Assembly (NCBI GenBank): GCA_016711405.1
Contig: JADJSZ010000029.1
Location: 21,467-85,466 of the forward strand
DNA: 64,000 nt
Source of the DNA: Candidatus Hadersleviella danica
GTDB lineage: Bacteria > Chloroflexota > Anaerolineae > Promineifilales > Promineifilaceae
Direction of reading: 5' to 3'
Under the pieces are notes generated by a model. The model saw nothing but the letters and a program-made list of their open reading frames with translations. It had not been told where the DNA came from and ran no database searches. Of the stretch, positions 1 to 8,733 are shown piece after piece; the first letter of the stretch is position 1; each line of letters opens with the position of its first letter. The position numbers were made by a program, and so were the translations under genes.

Positions 1-1208
1 TGGGCAAAAATTTCCTGCGCCATGCTTTGGAGAACGGCCGTTTCCTCCTCCCCCACCTCAATCGAAAGCCAATAGCGCTCGAGCAATTCGAGCGGAGCCA
101 ACTGTTCCACGGCGACTGTATCGCCCAAGCGTGCCCGCTTTTCGGAAACGCGGTGTTTTTGCAATTGGAAGCTAAACGCTTGCTCAAAGTGGCGCAAAAT
201 AGCCGCCTCGTCTAGCTGTGGCTCCCATTCGATGGGGTAGACGAGTTGCAGGCGGCAAATGGCCCCCGCCACAGCGTCGGGGTCGGGCAGTTGGCGCACG
301 ATGTCGCTCATAAAACCCTCTTGGTCGGGCGTGTCGATGCGGTAATCGAAGAAGCGGCGGGTGTTGAGCGGCACAAAGCGCCAATCGGCACGGCCGCGTT
401 CTAGCTCGCCCAGCACAAACCCCTTGCGCTCTTTCGCCTCGCCAAAATCAATGCGTTCGATGGAGCCGGGGTAGACGATGGGCGGGTGCTGTTTGGGATT
501 TAAATCTTGGTGTTTGTGGATGTGCCCAAGGGCGACGTAATCCACACGGGGGTCGCGCAACAGGCTTTGGCTCAAAATAACCTCGTGCCCCAGCATGACC
601 ATGCGTTCACTGCCATAGGTGGCCCCATCCACACTGGCATGGGCGGTGATGATAAGCGGGAGGGCGGGGTCGGTTTGGTCGAGCAGGCGTTGCACTTGTT
701 GGCTAATCAGGTCGTGGATGGTGCTGTCTATGTCGCTCAGGCTTAGCCCCACTGTTTCGTCGCGGGTCATCAGCACACTGCGCGACACCCACGGGATGGC
801 CAAGATTTGGACGGGCAGGCCGAGCTGGGCGGCCGTCCACAACTGAATGCGGTCGGCCACAAACACATGGGGCACTTGCAGGGTGCGGAATTCTTCGAGG
901 GTGTGGGCGCGGCTGGCGGCACGGCCGACATCGTGGTTGCCCACAAGGAGCAAGGTGGGAATGCCCGCTTGGGAAAGGCGCATGATGCGCTTCTCCCATT
1001 CGCGCTGATAGGTGGGCTGGGGGTTGCGGTCTTTGTAGGCATCGCCCGCAAAGATGACCAAATCCACTTTTTCGGTGACGGCCGTTTCCACAATTTCATC
1101 CAACGCCTTCAGAAAATCGAGAATGCGCAGGGGCAACCCTGTGGCAGGGTCGAGTCGGCCGTAGTTGGCCATATCAATGTGGGCATCGGCAAAGTGGAGG
1201 AAGCGCAT
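1..1208 (-). CDS. sbcD: Exonuclease SbcCD subunit D-like metallophosphoesterase (3' end outside window)
   Basis: This is the nuclease subunit that works with the SbcC ATPase on hairpins and DNA ends. The frame is open from an ATG at 1208 to the window edge, so the C-terminus is missing. The start reads MRFLHFADAHIDMANYGR, the first calcineurin-like metal motif (D-x-H). Downstream lie VIFAGDAYKDRNP (GDxxD), LLVGNHD (GNHD), a histidine in ITAHASVDG and ALGHIHKHQ (GHxH), which is the complete metallophosphatase set in the right order. The C-terminal part matches SbcD accessory sequence. No sbcC is visible because the gene runs off the left edge. The gene points away from tRNA-Leu across a heptamer-repeat spacer. 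Confidence 0.9.
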   Translation of the reverse strand, partial: MRFLHFADAHIDMANYGRLDPATGLPLRILDFLKALDEIVETAVTEKVDLVIFAGDAYKDRNPQPTYQREWEKRIMRLSQAGIPTLLLVGNHDVGRAASRAHTLEEFRTLQVPHVFVADRIQLWTAAQLGLPVQILAIPWVSRSVLMTRDETVGLSLSDIDSTIHDLISQQVQRLLDQTDPALPLIITAHASVDGATYGSERMVMLGHEVILSQSLLRDPRVDYVALGHIHKHQDLNPKQHPPIVYPGSIERIDFGEAKERKGFVLGELERGRADWRFVPLNTRRFFDYRIDTPDQEGFMSDIVRQLPDPDAVAGAICRLQLVYPIEWEPQLDEAAILRHFEQAFSFQLQKHRVSEKRARLGDTVAVEQLAPLELLERYWLSIEVGEEETAVLQSMAQEIFA

Positions 1209-1307
1209 GGGAGAGAAGGGGAGAGTAAGAGAAGGGGAGCGGATTGGTCATCAAAATATACAATGAGCAAGGAGCAATGAGCAAATGGGGTTATGGTGCT
1301 TGTGAGC

Positions 1308-1358
1308 CAATGACCAATGACAAATGACAAATGACAAATACAACATTTGTCATTACCC
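1308..1358. repeat. Heptamer repeat (AATGACA type) hairpin
   Basis: Several tandem copies of AATGACA/AATGACC are followed by the complementary CATTTGTCATT. The repeat separates sbcD from tRNA-Leu and supplies the -35 box of the tRNA promoter. Confidence 0.6.
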
Positions 1359-1374
1359 ATATCTGTACTATAAT
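1347..1374 (+). promoter_or_regulatory. Sigma-70-type promoter of tRNA-Leu
   Basis: TTGTCA (1347-1352), a 16-bp spacer and a perfect TATAAT (1369-1374), with tRNA position 1 at 1397, 23 bp downstream of the -10 box. Placement and sequence fit a housekeeping promoter. The -35 box lies inside the heptamer repeat. Confidence 0.6.
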
Positions 1375-1396
1375 TCCCCTCATCAGTTCAGCCAAT

Positions 1397-1479
<83 letters not shown>

Positions 1480-1481
1480 CT

Positions 1482-1509
1482 AAAAAGACCCCTTCGAAGG
1501 GGTCTTTTT
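1482..1509 (+). terminator. Rho-independent terminator of tRNA-Leu
   Basis: Hairpin AAAAAGACCCCTT-CG-AAGGGGTCTTTTT starting 3 nt after the tRNA, with a run of T at its 3' edge. Confidence 0.9.
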
Positions 1510-1565
1510 ATTTTGGATTGGGGATTTTGGATTTTCTTACGGCTTATAGCTGACAGCTTACGGCT

Positions 1566-3002
1566 ATGAATTGGACGGCCGACATTCTTTCCACATGGCA
1601 CAACGGCCGTGTTTCCCCCACCACCCCCCTCGTGGTGGGCGTTTCGGGCGGGGTTGATTCGCTCGTCCTGTTGCACCTCTTCGCCCACCTGCCCCTGCAC
1701 CCCCGCGAACAACTGACGGCCGTTTATATTCACCACGGCCTGCGCCCCGAAGCGGATGACGAGGCTGACATGGTGCAAGCCACGGCCGCGCAATGGGGTA
1801 TCGCCAGCCGTGTCGTGCGCGTGGAAATTCCCCCCACGGCCGCCTCGTGGGAAGAGGCGGCGCGGCAGGCGCGGTATCGCGCTTTGGGGCAAGTTGCGGC
1901 CGAACTCGGCGGCCATCTCGTCGCCACCGCCCACCACGCCGATGACCAAGCCGAGACGATTTTGCTCAACTTGTTGCGCGGCACGGGTTTGGGGGGGTTG
2001 CGCGGGATGCGGCCGTGGAGCGATTTGCCCGAATGGGGGCCGCCGCAAACATTGGTTCGGCCGCTTCTCACCATCTGGCGCACCCAAATCGAAGCCTACG
2101 CCCGCGCCCACGGCTTGCACCCCACCCAAGACCCATCCAACCAAGATACGGCGTTCGCCCGCAACCGCATCCGGCACGAACTGTTGCCCACCCTGCATGG
2201 CTATAACCCCCAAGTCGCCCAACACCTCGTCCAGATGGGCGAACTGTTGGCGGCCGATTATGAGATTGTGCAAGCGGCCGTGGGCAAGGCATGGGCCGAT
2301 TGGGCGGTGGCGGATGGCGGGCTGGTCGTGCTGGATGCGACGGGGTGGCGGCAGTCGCCGCTGGCCGTGCGGCGCGAACTGTTGCGGGAGGCTGTGGCGG
2401 CCGTGTGCGGCCACAAACTCAACCTGAGCTTTGCGGTGGTGGAAACGGCGCAGCTGGCTTTGGAAACGGGCACGGCCAACACGCAAACGCAATTGCCCCA
2501 CGGTGCATGGGCCGCCCTGCACCACCACATGGGGCGCGAGGTGATTCTGGTGTGGGTGGGGGATGCGGCCGTACTGACCGACTGGCTGGCGCAAAACCAG
2601 CCCCAACTGTTAGAGGCCATTCCCATGCCGCTGGCCGTGCCCGGTGCGGTGCAACTGGCTAATGGCTGGCGGCTCACGGCCGCGCCCTTCCTCGCCGATG
2701 CCATCGCCCCCCCGCCCACGCCGTGGCAGGTGGTGGCGGTCGTTTCGGCCGAGGCGCAGTTGGTGGTACGGCCGCGTGTGGCAGGGGAACTGTTTCGGCC
2801 GCTGGGCGGTGTTGGCTCGGCCAAGCTCAAAAAGGTGATGAACGCCTGCCACATCCCCGCCCCCTTGCGCGAAAAATGGCCTGTGGTGGCGGATGAGCAG
2901 GGTTTGCTCTGGCTGGTTGGCCATCGGCTGGCGCAACGAGCAGGGGAAACGGCCGTGGCTCCCCACCGCATCCTCCTGCAATTACACAAATCCACGAGTT
3001 AA
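1566..3002 (+). CDS. tilS: tRNA(Ile)-lysidine synthase
   Basis: TilS uses ATP and lysine to convert C34 of the CAU anticodon of a minor tRNA-Ile into lysidine, so the tRNA reads AUA. The 478-residue protein has the PP-loop SGGVDS at residues 27-32, followed by HHGLRPEAD, the helical region ATAHHADDQAET and RNRIRHELLP, all hallmarks of the TilS N-type ATPase. The last hundred residues (VRPRVAGELFRPLG and KKVMNACHIPAPLR) match the TilS C-terminal domain, so the protein is full length. The ATG at 1566 directly follows a repeat spacer with no clear Shine-Dalgarno sequence. Two stacked hairpins follow the stop codon. Confidence 0.95.
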   Translation: MNWTADILSTWHNGRVSPTTPLVVGVSGGVDSLVLLHLFAHLPLHPREQLTAVYIHHGLRPEADDEADMVQATAAQWGIASRVVRVEIPPTAASWEEAARQARYRALGQVAAELGGHLVATAHHADDQAETILLNLLRGTGLGGLRGMRPWSDLPEWGPPQTLVRPLLTIWRTQIEAYARAHGLHPTQDPSNQDTAFARNRIRHELLPTLHGYNPQVAQHLVQMGELLAADYEIVQAAVGKAWADWAVADGGLVVLDATGWRQSPLAVRRELLREAVAAVCGHKLNLSFAVVETAQLALETGTANTQTQLPHGAWAALHHHMGREVILVWVGDAAVLTDWLAQNQPQLLEAIPMPLAVPGAVQLANGWRLTAAPFLADAIAPPPTPWQVVAVVSAEAQLVVRPRVAGELFRPLGGVGSAKLKKVMNACHIPAPLREKWPVVADEQGLLWLVGHRLAQRAGETAVAPHRILLQLHKSTS

Positions 3003-3013
3003 AATCGTTGGAA

Positions 3014-3058
3014 CCGGGGGCGTTGCCCCCGGCTATACAATAGTGGGCTTTCAGCCCA
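3014..3058 (+). terminator. Two adjacent GC-rich hairpins after tilS
   Basis: CCGGGGGC-GTT-GCCCCCGG (3014-3032) begins 12 bp after the tilS stop and is followed by GTGGGCT-TTC-AGCCCAC (3042-3058). No T-run follows, so this may be a repeat-type hairpin and not a true terminator. Confidence 0.45.
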
Positions 3059-3141
3059 CACGGCCATGTATCTTCAACTGAACTGAAACACACCCATTCA
3101 CAATTAACCATTCACCATTCACAATTCATAATTCCCCTGCT

Positions 3142-3170
3142 TTGCCGCTTCCCCGCCCCTAGTCTATAAT
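3142..3170 (+). promoter_or_regulatory. Sigma-70-type promoter of the GAF/PAS cyclase gene
   Basis: TTGCCG (3142-3147), a 17-bp spacer and a perfect TATAAT (3165-3170), placed 43 bp upstream of the TTG start codon at 3213. Confidence 0.6.
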
Positions 3171-3212
3171 GAAACAGAGCTTGTCATTCGTTACTCGAGA
3201 CAGAGGTACACC

Positions 3213-4943
3213 TTGGACAACACCGCCAATACCCAAATACAACAAGATTTAGAACGGTTACAGCAGTTAATCAGTGACCTCGATGAAGTAGCCGACCGCC
3301 AGCAACAAACGTTTGTGGGAACCCCCCAATCGCGCATGTTGATGGAAGCCTCGGCCGAATTCATGCGCCTGCTCGCCCCCGCCAAGCGCACCCTGCAAAA
3401 CCTCGAGCGACGCTTGCAACTGCAAGCCAAAGAGCGGCAACAGTTCCGCGCCCTGCAAGAAGTCAGCTCCGCCCTCAACTCCTCGTTGGATACCGACGAG
3501 GTGCTGAACTTGGTAATGGACACCATGATCCAAATTACGGGCGCCGAGCGCGGCTTTTTAATGCTGATGAACGAAAACACGGGCGATTTGGAGGTGCGGG
3601 CGGCGCGTAACATCAATCGCGAGACGATTGATTCGGCCGAGATTAGTAGCACCATCCTCAACTCGGTCTTTGAATCGGGCGAGCCTTTGGTGACGACCAA
3701 CGCCCAAGAAGATGATCGGTTCTCGGGTCAGCAAAGCATCATCAGCTACAACCTGCGCTCCATTTTGTGCGTGCCCCTGCGCATGAAGGCAGACACCATC
3801 GGCGTGATTTACGCCGACAACCGCGTTGCCGATGGCATTTTTCGGGATAGCGACAGGGATTTGATGACCACCTTTGCCAATCAAGCGGCCGTGGCCATTG
3901 AAAACGCCCGGCTCTTCCAACAAATCCGCGACCAACTGGCCGAAATTACGGAAATGAAAACGCTGATGGACGATGTGTTTGAATCTATCGCCAGTGGGGT
4001 CATTACCATTAACAACACGGATCACATCAAGCTGTATAACCGCGCCGCTGGCCGCATTTTGGGTGTGCCCATGCACCTTGTCGTGGAACAGCCCTACCAA
4101 ACAGCCCTCTCGGCCGTCAGCGGTGAGATTAGCGACATGGTGGCACTGGTGAAAAAGAACGGTGGCCACCAAAACAGAGAGCTTGATTTGGTGCTAGAAC
4201 AGCGCACCAGCGGCATTACCATCAACCTGACTCTTGCCCCCTTGCTCGATGTGGAGCAAAAAACGTTGGGGGTGACTATGGTGATGGATGACATTTCGGA
4301 AAAGAAGCGCATTGCGGCCGTGCGGCGATACCTTCCCCCCGCGTTGGTGGACCAAGTGCGCGACTTGGATGCGGCGCAACGGCCGCAACGGCGCGACCTC
4401 ACCGTTTTCTTCGCCGATGTGAGCAGTTTTAGCACCTTCAGCGAAAAGCTCGACCCCGAGGATTTGATTCGGGTCATCAACGGCTATTTTACGGTGGCGG
4501 CCGATGCCCTGAACGAGTATGAGGGCATCATTGACAAGTTTATGGGCGATGCGGTGATGGCGCTCTTCAACACCCAGCTCAACCCGATGGACGACCATGT
4601 GGCGCGGGCGGTGCGGGCGGGGCTGAAGATGCGCACGGCCGTGGACGCTTACCGCGAAACATTGCCCCCCCATGAGCGCCTCTTTTTTAGTGCGGGTATC
4701 CACACGGGCGAAGCGGTAGCCGGGAACGTGGGTAGCCCCACCCGCAAAGACTTTACAGCCATTGGCGATGCGGTGAACTTGGCCAAGCGGCTGGAGGAAA
4801 CGGCCACCGCCCACCAAATTATGATTAGCAGTAACGTCTATGAGGTGGTGAAGGATTGGGTGGAGGTGGAGGCGATGCCCCCCATGCGTGTGAAGGGGCG
4901 CGAGGCGTTGGAGCAGACGTATTTGCTCATTCGGGAGAAGTAG
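3213..4943 (+). CDS. GAF-PAS sensor class III adenylate/guanylate cyclase
   Basis: A soluble signalling cyclase of 576 residues. Order: an N-terminal coiled coil (1-80), a GAF domain (about 88-236), a linker helix, a PAS domain (about 250-365) and a class III cyclase domain (about 394-570). The cyclase keeps both metal-binding aspartates (D402 in FFADVSSF, D446 in KFMGDAVMA) and the transition-state pair N522 and R526 in GDAVNLAKRLE, so it should be active. Small-molecule sensing by GAF and PAS is inferred from the family and no ligand can be named. It starts at TTG (3213) with AGAGGT about 8 bp upstream; no ATG lies before the coiled coil. It is monocistronic, between its own promoter and a bidirectional terminator. 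Confidence 0.88.
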   Translation: MDNTANTQIQQDLERLQQLISDLDEVADRQQQTFVGTPQSRMLMEASAEFMRLLAPAKRTLQNLERRLQLQAKERQQFRALQEVSSALNSSLDTDEVLNLVMDTMIQITGAERGFLMLMNENTGDLEVRAARNINRETIDSAEISSTILNSVFESGEPLVTTNAQEDDRFSGQQSIISYNLRSILCVPLRMKADTIGVIYADNRVADGIFRDSDRDLMTTFANQAAVAIENARLFQQIRDQLAEITEMKTLMDDVFESIASGVITINNTDHIKLYNRAAGRILGVPMHLVVEQPYQTALSAVSGEISDMVALVKKNGGHQNRELDLVLEQRTSGITINLTLAPLLDVEQKTLGVTMVMDDISEKKRIAAVRRYLPPALVDQVRDLDAAQRPQRRDLTVFFADVSSFSTFSEKLDPEDLIRVINGYFTVAADALNEYEGIIDKFMGDAVMALFNTQLNPMDDHVARAVRAGLKMRTAVDAYRETLPPHERLFFSAGIHTGEAVAGNVGSPTRKDFTAIGDAVNLAKRLEETATAHQIMISSNVYEVVKDWVEVEAMPPMRVKGREALEQTYLLIREK

Positions 4944-4975
4944 CAAGTAAAAAGTGAAAGGTAAAAGGTAAAAAG

Positions 4976-5006
4976 AAAGAGCGGCTCCCCAAGGAGCCGC
5001 TCTTTT
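4976..5006. terminator. Bidirectional terminator
   Basis: Stem AAAGAGCGGCTCC/GGAGCCGCTCTTT with T-runs on both strands, between the convergent cyclase and NUDIX genes. Confidence 0.85.
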
Positions 5007-5033
5007 TATTTCTCACTTCTCACTTTTTACTTC

Positions 5034-5510
5034 TCACTCCCCGCGCCACCAACTGAGGGCGATGATGGTTTTGCCGTCGCGGATACGGCCGTCGGTGACC
5101 ATCGCCCTTGCTTCGGCGAGGGGGAGTTCGACGACTTCGATTTCTTCGTCGGCATCGGGGGGGAGAGGGGCGGGGGTGAGGTGGTGGGCTGAATAGAGCC
5201 GCATTAGTTCATCGGATATGCCGGGAGCGGGCCAAACATCGCCCAGATGAGTAAATTCGGCCGCTTGAAAGCCCGTCTCTTCGCGCAATTCCCGTTGGGC
5301 ACAAACCAGCCAATCTTCTTCCCAACCGCGTGTGCCTGCGGGTAGCTCCCAAATGGTTTGCCCCAAAGCGTGGCGGTATTGGCGCAGGAGGAGAACTGTT
5401 TCGGCCGTGGGCAGGGGCAACAGCACGACCGCTCCGGGATGACGCACGGCCGCTTGCCCCGCTTCGTTCACCTCTAGCCGCCATGAGCCTGTTTTTTCCC
5501 AGATAATCAT
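5034..5510 (-). CDS. NUDIX hydrolase, ADP-ribose pyrophosphatase-like
   Basis: A 158-residue NUDIX hydrolase. The NUDIX box is exact: G59, E65, then REL-REETGF ending at F81, which binds Mg and cleaves X-linked nucleoside diphosphates. The upstream LRQYRHALG and ELPAGT segments and the downstream PGISDELMRLY segment are typical of ADP-ribose pyrophosphatases of the NudF/YffH branch, so ADP-ribose is the likely substrate, though specificity is inferred. The start at 5510 gives MIIWEKTGSW, a usual N-terminus. The 3' end abuts the terminator shared with the cyclase. A LysM lipoprotein gene lies upstream on the same strand. Confidence 0.85.
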   Translation of the reverse strand: MIIWEKTGSWRLEVNEAGQAAVRHPGAVVLLPLPTAETVLLLRQYRHALGQTIWELPAGTRGWEEDWLVCAQRELREETGFQAAEFTHLGDVWPAPGISDELMRLYSAHHLTPAPLPPDADEEIEVVELPLAEARAMVTDGRIRDGKTIIALSWWRGE

Positions 5511-5600
5511 AGTGGTGAAAAAGTTACGAGACGAGTGACGAAGTGGAATTACGTCGAAATGTCGTAATTCGTGCCTCGTAATTCCTTCTTTTCTCTTCTC

Positions 5601-6239
5601 TTATTCTGTAGCGGGAATGCGGATTTCTTGGCCGAGTTCGAGGCGGCTGGGGTCGGGGATGTTGTTGTAGGTTTGTAGCTCTTCGATGGTGAAGCCGTAT
5701 TGTAAGCCGATGCCGTAGAGCGAATCGCCAGCGCGGACGATGTGGATGCGTTCTTCGGTGGCGGCGGTGGTGGGAGGTACGGCCGTTTCCGCAAAACCTG
5801 CCACGGGAATGGTGAGTTCTTGGCCAAGTTCGAGGCTATTGGGGTCGGCCAATTCGTTGGCGGCAATGAGGTCTTCGATGCTGACCCCGTAAACCAAGGA
5901 GATGCGGTAGAGGGAATCGCCCGCTTGGACGATGTAGGTTTGTTCGGTGGTGTTGCCCGTAGCCGCGGCCGTGGGTTCCTCTAGCGGGGTGGTGGTGGTA
6001 ATAGGGGCGGCCGTGGGTTCGATTGGTTGCGTGCCGGTTAGCACCTCAACGGGGGCGATGCTCCCATCTACTGTGGCGGATGGGTCCACGAGGGGCGGGT
6101 TGAACTCGGCCGTGGGTTGTACGGATGGGTTGATGGGAACTTCGAGTGGCTCGGTGTCTTGGGCGGGAATTTCACAAGCAACCAAAGCGATGGTTAGGAG
6201 GGAGAGGATTACCCAGCGAAGAAGTTGGCGATGCATCAT
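5601..6239 (-). CDS. Lipoprotein with two LysM domains
   Basis: 212 residues, predicted to be exported and lipid-anchored: hydrophobic segment 8-20 and lipobox LVAC with C22. A Pro/Thr-rich spacer (about 30-98) precedes two LysM modules, at 102-145 (YIVQAGDSLYRISLVYGV) and 166-209 (HIVRAGDSLYGIGLQYGF), each ending in LELGQE..IP. LysM modules bind GlcNAc-containing glycans, so cell-envelope anchoring is likely; no catalytic domain is present. The start is ambiguous between two adjacent ATGs (6239/6236). Plus-strand positions 5544-5569 downstream form a small GAATTACG/CGTAATTC hairpin. Confidence 0.85.
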   Translation of the reverse strand: MMHRQLLRWVILSLLTIALVACEIPAQDTEPLEVPINPSVQPTAEFNPPLVDPSATVDGSIAPVEVLTGTQPIEPTAAPITTTTPLEEPTAAATGNTTEQTYIVQAGDSLYRISLVYGVSIEDLIAANELADPNSLELGQELTIPVAGFAETAVPPTTAATEERIHIVRAGDSLYGIGLQYGFTIEELQTYNNIPDPSRLELGQEIRIPATE

Positions 6240-6603
6240 AATGGTGCTCCTTAGCAGTCAGCTTAATGGGAAGGTTTTGGTAGGAAAATGGGGAGGGGTG
6301 GGGCTTGGGGCGCAGAGCGCATAGTTTGACATAACGAACAATCGCAGTCTACCATAAGGGGTAGGGAGCGTCAAGAATTGCGGAGGAGGTGACGGCCGAG
6401 GGTGGTTGCATTAAAAGTTTGTCTTGCTCGCTGTTACTTTACCCTATCGCAGTTACAATAGACGATTATCTAATAAGGGGAGCATTGGGGCTGGTTTGGC
6501 TTTCACGTTTGTCGGTTGGATTGAGGGCCAGGTTTATTGGGGGGGGGGGGGGGGGGCTGGGGGTTGGTTGTCAACAAGGCCCGTTCACTGGGCAAGTGGT
6601 CTT
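6240..6603. other. Intergenic region with an 18-G tract and a possible promoter
   Basis: Divergent spacer between the LysM lipoprotein and the deoxynucleoside kinase. It holds TTGACA (6326-6331), an 18-bp spacer and TACCAT (6350-6355) pointing right, and an uninterrupted run of 18 G at 6539-6556, 47 bp before the kinase ATG. An open frame does extend upstream of the kinase ATG through the G tract, but it carries no recognisable protein sequence. Confidence 0.5.
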
Positions 6604-7239
6604 ATGAGCAAACATTTTATTCTTGTGGCGGGCAATATCGGGTCGGGCAAGACATCTTTAACGGAGCGGGTGGGGGCACGGCTGGGTTGGCGCACGGGTT
6701 ATGAATCGGTGGCCGATAACCCTTATTTGCCCGATTTTTATGGGGATATGCGGAGTTGGTCTTTTCATTTGCAGGTGTTTTTCTTGGGGCACCGGGCGCA
6801 ACAGCACCAGTTGTTGGCGGCCGACCCGCTCTCGGCCATTGCCGACCGCAGTATTTACGAGGATGCCCATATTTTTGCCCGCGTGTTACACCATCTGGGC
6901 AACTTGAGTGAGCGGGATTACCGTGCGTATCAGGCGGTTTACGAGTTGGTGGTGGGGGGATTGCCTAAGCCTGATTTGTTGCTTTACCTTAAGGCTCCTG
7001 TGCCCGTGTTGTTAGAGCGCATTCAGGCACGCGGCCGAAGCATGGAGACGGGTATCTCGGCCGATTACCTCGCCCTGCTGGATAGTTTCTATGATGAGTG
7101 GTTGGCGCGGTTCGATTTGTGCCCCGTGTTGACCATTCACACGAGCAATTTCGACTTTATTCGTTCGCCCAGCCACTTGGATACGGTGGTGGCGCGAGTG
7201 CAAGATAAGTTGAGCGGCCGTGAGGATATTGTTTTGTAG
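6604..7239 (+). CDS. Deoxynucleoside kinase family protein
   Basis: A 211-residue dNK-family salvage kinase that phosphorylates deoxyribonucleosides (deoxyadenosine/deoxyguanosine type by similarity; substrate not determinable here). Walker A GNIGSGKTS at 10-18, the DRS motif at 81-83 (ADRSIYEDAHIF) and the LID region with RARGRSMETG are all present. I chose the ATG at 6604 because MSKHFILVAGNIGSGKT is the normal start of the family; the longer frame from 6424 would translate the poly-G tract. It lies upstream of rarD, separated by AGCTATT-type and CT-rich repeats. Confidence 0.88.
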   Translation: MSKHFILVAGNIGSGKTSLTERVGARLGWRTGYESVADNPYLPDFYGDMRSWSFHLQVFFLGHRAQQHQLLAADPLSAIADRSIYEDAHIFARVLHHLGNLSERDYRAYQAVYELVVGGLPKPDLLLYLKAPVPVLLERIQARGRSMETGISADYLALLDSFYDEWLARFDLCPVLTIHTSNFDFIRSPSHLDTVVARVQDKLSGREDIVL

Positions 7240-7365
7240 CTAAAAGCTAATAGCTATTAGCTAAAAGCTATTAGCTGTAAGTTCAGGGTGTCTACGCGCC
7301 GCTCGCTTTCTCTCTTCCCTCTTCTCTTTTCTCTCCTCTCTCTTCTCTCTCCCCAAAAGGTCACA

Positions 7366-8281
7366 ATGAACAAAGAATTATGGTACGGCATTGGCGCGTA
7401 TGTGTCGTGGGGGCTGTTGCCCATTTATTGGAAGATTTTGCATGATGTGCCCGCGATGGAGATTTTGGCGCACCGCATGGTATGGTCACTGTTGTTTGTG
7501 GCGGTTTTGCTGGCCTATCAACAGGATTGGCGGGTGTTGCGCGAGGTGTGGAAACGGCCGCGCACAGTCTTTATTTACTTTGTAGCGGCTCTGTTTTTGG
7601 CCATTAACTGGGGAATTTATATCTGGGCGGTCAACAATGGGCACGTCATTGATGCGAGTTTGGGCTATTTTATTAACCCCTTGGTGAATGTGTTGTTTGG
7701 GGTGCTGTTTTTGGGCGAACGTTTGCGGCCGGTGCAAATTGTGGCCATCACGCTGGCCCTGTTTGGGGTGCTGTATATGACCTTGGTGGAGGGGCGGGTT
7801 CCCTATATTGCGTTGGTGTTGGCTTTTTCGTTTGGGATTTATGGCCTACTCAAGAAAAAGGCACGTCTGCCCGCGTTGGAGGGGTTTTCGTTGGAGACGG
7901 CCTTGTTGTTTTTGCCCGCATTGGGGTATTTATTGTTCTTGGAGTGGCAAGGCACGGCCGTTTTTGGCCATGCCAGCTTGAGCACCAGCATCTGGTTGGC
8001 TCTGACGGGGATTGTCACGGCCACGCCATTGCTCCTTTTTGCGGCGGCGGCACAAAGTAACGCTCACTACCTTGGGGATTATGCAATACCTTGCCCCCAC
8101 ATTGCAGTTTGCGCTGGGGATTTACTTGTTCCAAGAAGCGTTTGAGCCGACGCGCTTAGTCGGCTTTGGGTTTATTTGGCTGGCTCTGATTGTGTACACA
8201 GGTGAGAGTTATTGGCTCCACCGCCGTTACATGGCGACTAAAAACGAAACCCCCACCGCACCGCAATCCAGCACACTGTAA
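7366..8281 (+). CDS. rarD: EamA/RarD-family transporter, frameshifted
   Basis: A drug/metabolite-type permease of about 300 residues with around ten hydrophobic segments. The start MNKELWYGIGAYVSWGLLPI, the IYIWAVNNGHVIDASLGYFI segment and the tail GIMQYLAPTLQFALGIYLF are classic RarD. The first frame carries residues to AAAAQS at about 8060; the rest continues in another frame (TTLGIMQYLAPT) to 8281. Comparing spacing with the family, two bases appear to be missing at the A-run near 8055-8060. ATG 7366 has AAAAGG 5-6 bp upstream. It is either a pseudogene or a sequencing error. The last 44 bp overlap the convergent gene at 8238. Confidence 0.82.
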
Positions 8282-8606
8282 GGGTAGGAATGGGCTGGGT
8301 GAAGGGGAGGAGAGCCTCCACGGCCGCCATATTGCGCAACGCCTTCAACCCAAGGCGGTCCAAAATGAGCCAAACAAAGGGAGCGGCTAAGATATCCAAC
8401 GCCAAATCGAGCAAATCAATGGCCAAGACGATGGTGAAGGGCACGAGGAGCAATGTTTCCGTGAAATCGGCATCGGGGGGGACATGTACCTTGCGCACTT
8501 GGCGCACGGCAAAGCCGATGACCAACAAAAAGCCGAGAAAACTCAGCCCCATAATGCTCAGGACAATGGTGAAGTAGGTGTTCCAGTCAAATTCGCTAAT
8601 ACTCAT
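8238..8606 (-). CDS. Small membrane protein of unknown function
   Basis: A 122-residue protein starting MSISEFDWNTYFT at 8606. Two or more hydrophobic segments are visible: one near residues 12-33 (IVLSIMGLSFLGFLLVIGFA), one after the charged stretch RQVRKVHVPPDADF (LLLVPFTIVLAIDLLDLALDIL), and a weaker C-terminal one. I do not recognise the family. The frame extends upstream to 8696 but that part translates the heptamer repeat TTTTCAC, so it is left out. The 3' end overlaps rarD by 44 bp tail to tail. Confidence 0.6.
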   Translation of the reverse strand: MSISEFDWNTYFTIVLSIMGLSFLGFLLVIGFAVRQVRKVHVPPDADFTETLLLVPFTIVLAIDLLDLALDILAAPFVWLILDRLGLKALRNMAAVEALLPFTQPIPTLTVCWIAVRWGFRF

Positions 8607-8631
8607 GAAGCCTCGGGAGGGGTAGAAGGTG

Positions 8632-8733
8632 AAAAGGTGAAAGGTGAAAGGTGAAAGGTGAAAAGTCGCTACGTGGTCAAACTTTTCACTTTTCACTTTT
8701 TACTTTTCACTTTTAACTTTTTACAAAACTTGC
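8632..8733. repeat. Heptamer repeat hairpin (GGTGAAA / TTTTCAC)
   Basis: The left arm has tandem GGTGAAA units; after a short loop the right arm has six TTTTCAC/TTTTTAC/TTTTAAC heptamers complementary to it. The repeat reaches the end of the DUF456 gene at 8721. Confidence 0.75.

Noticed and set aside
6424..6603. N-terminal extension of the deoxynucleoside kinase
   Set aside because: It would translate the poly-G tract and shares nothing with the family; ATG 6604 gives the canonical N-terminus.
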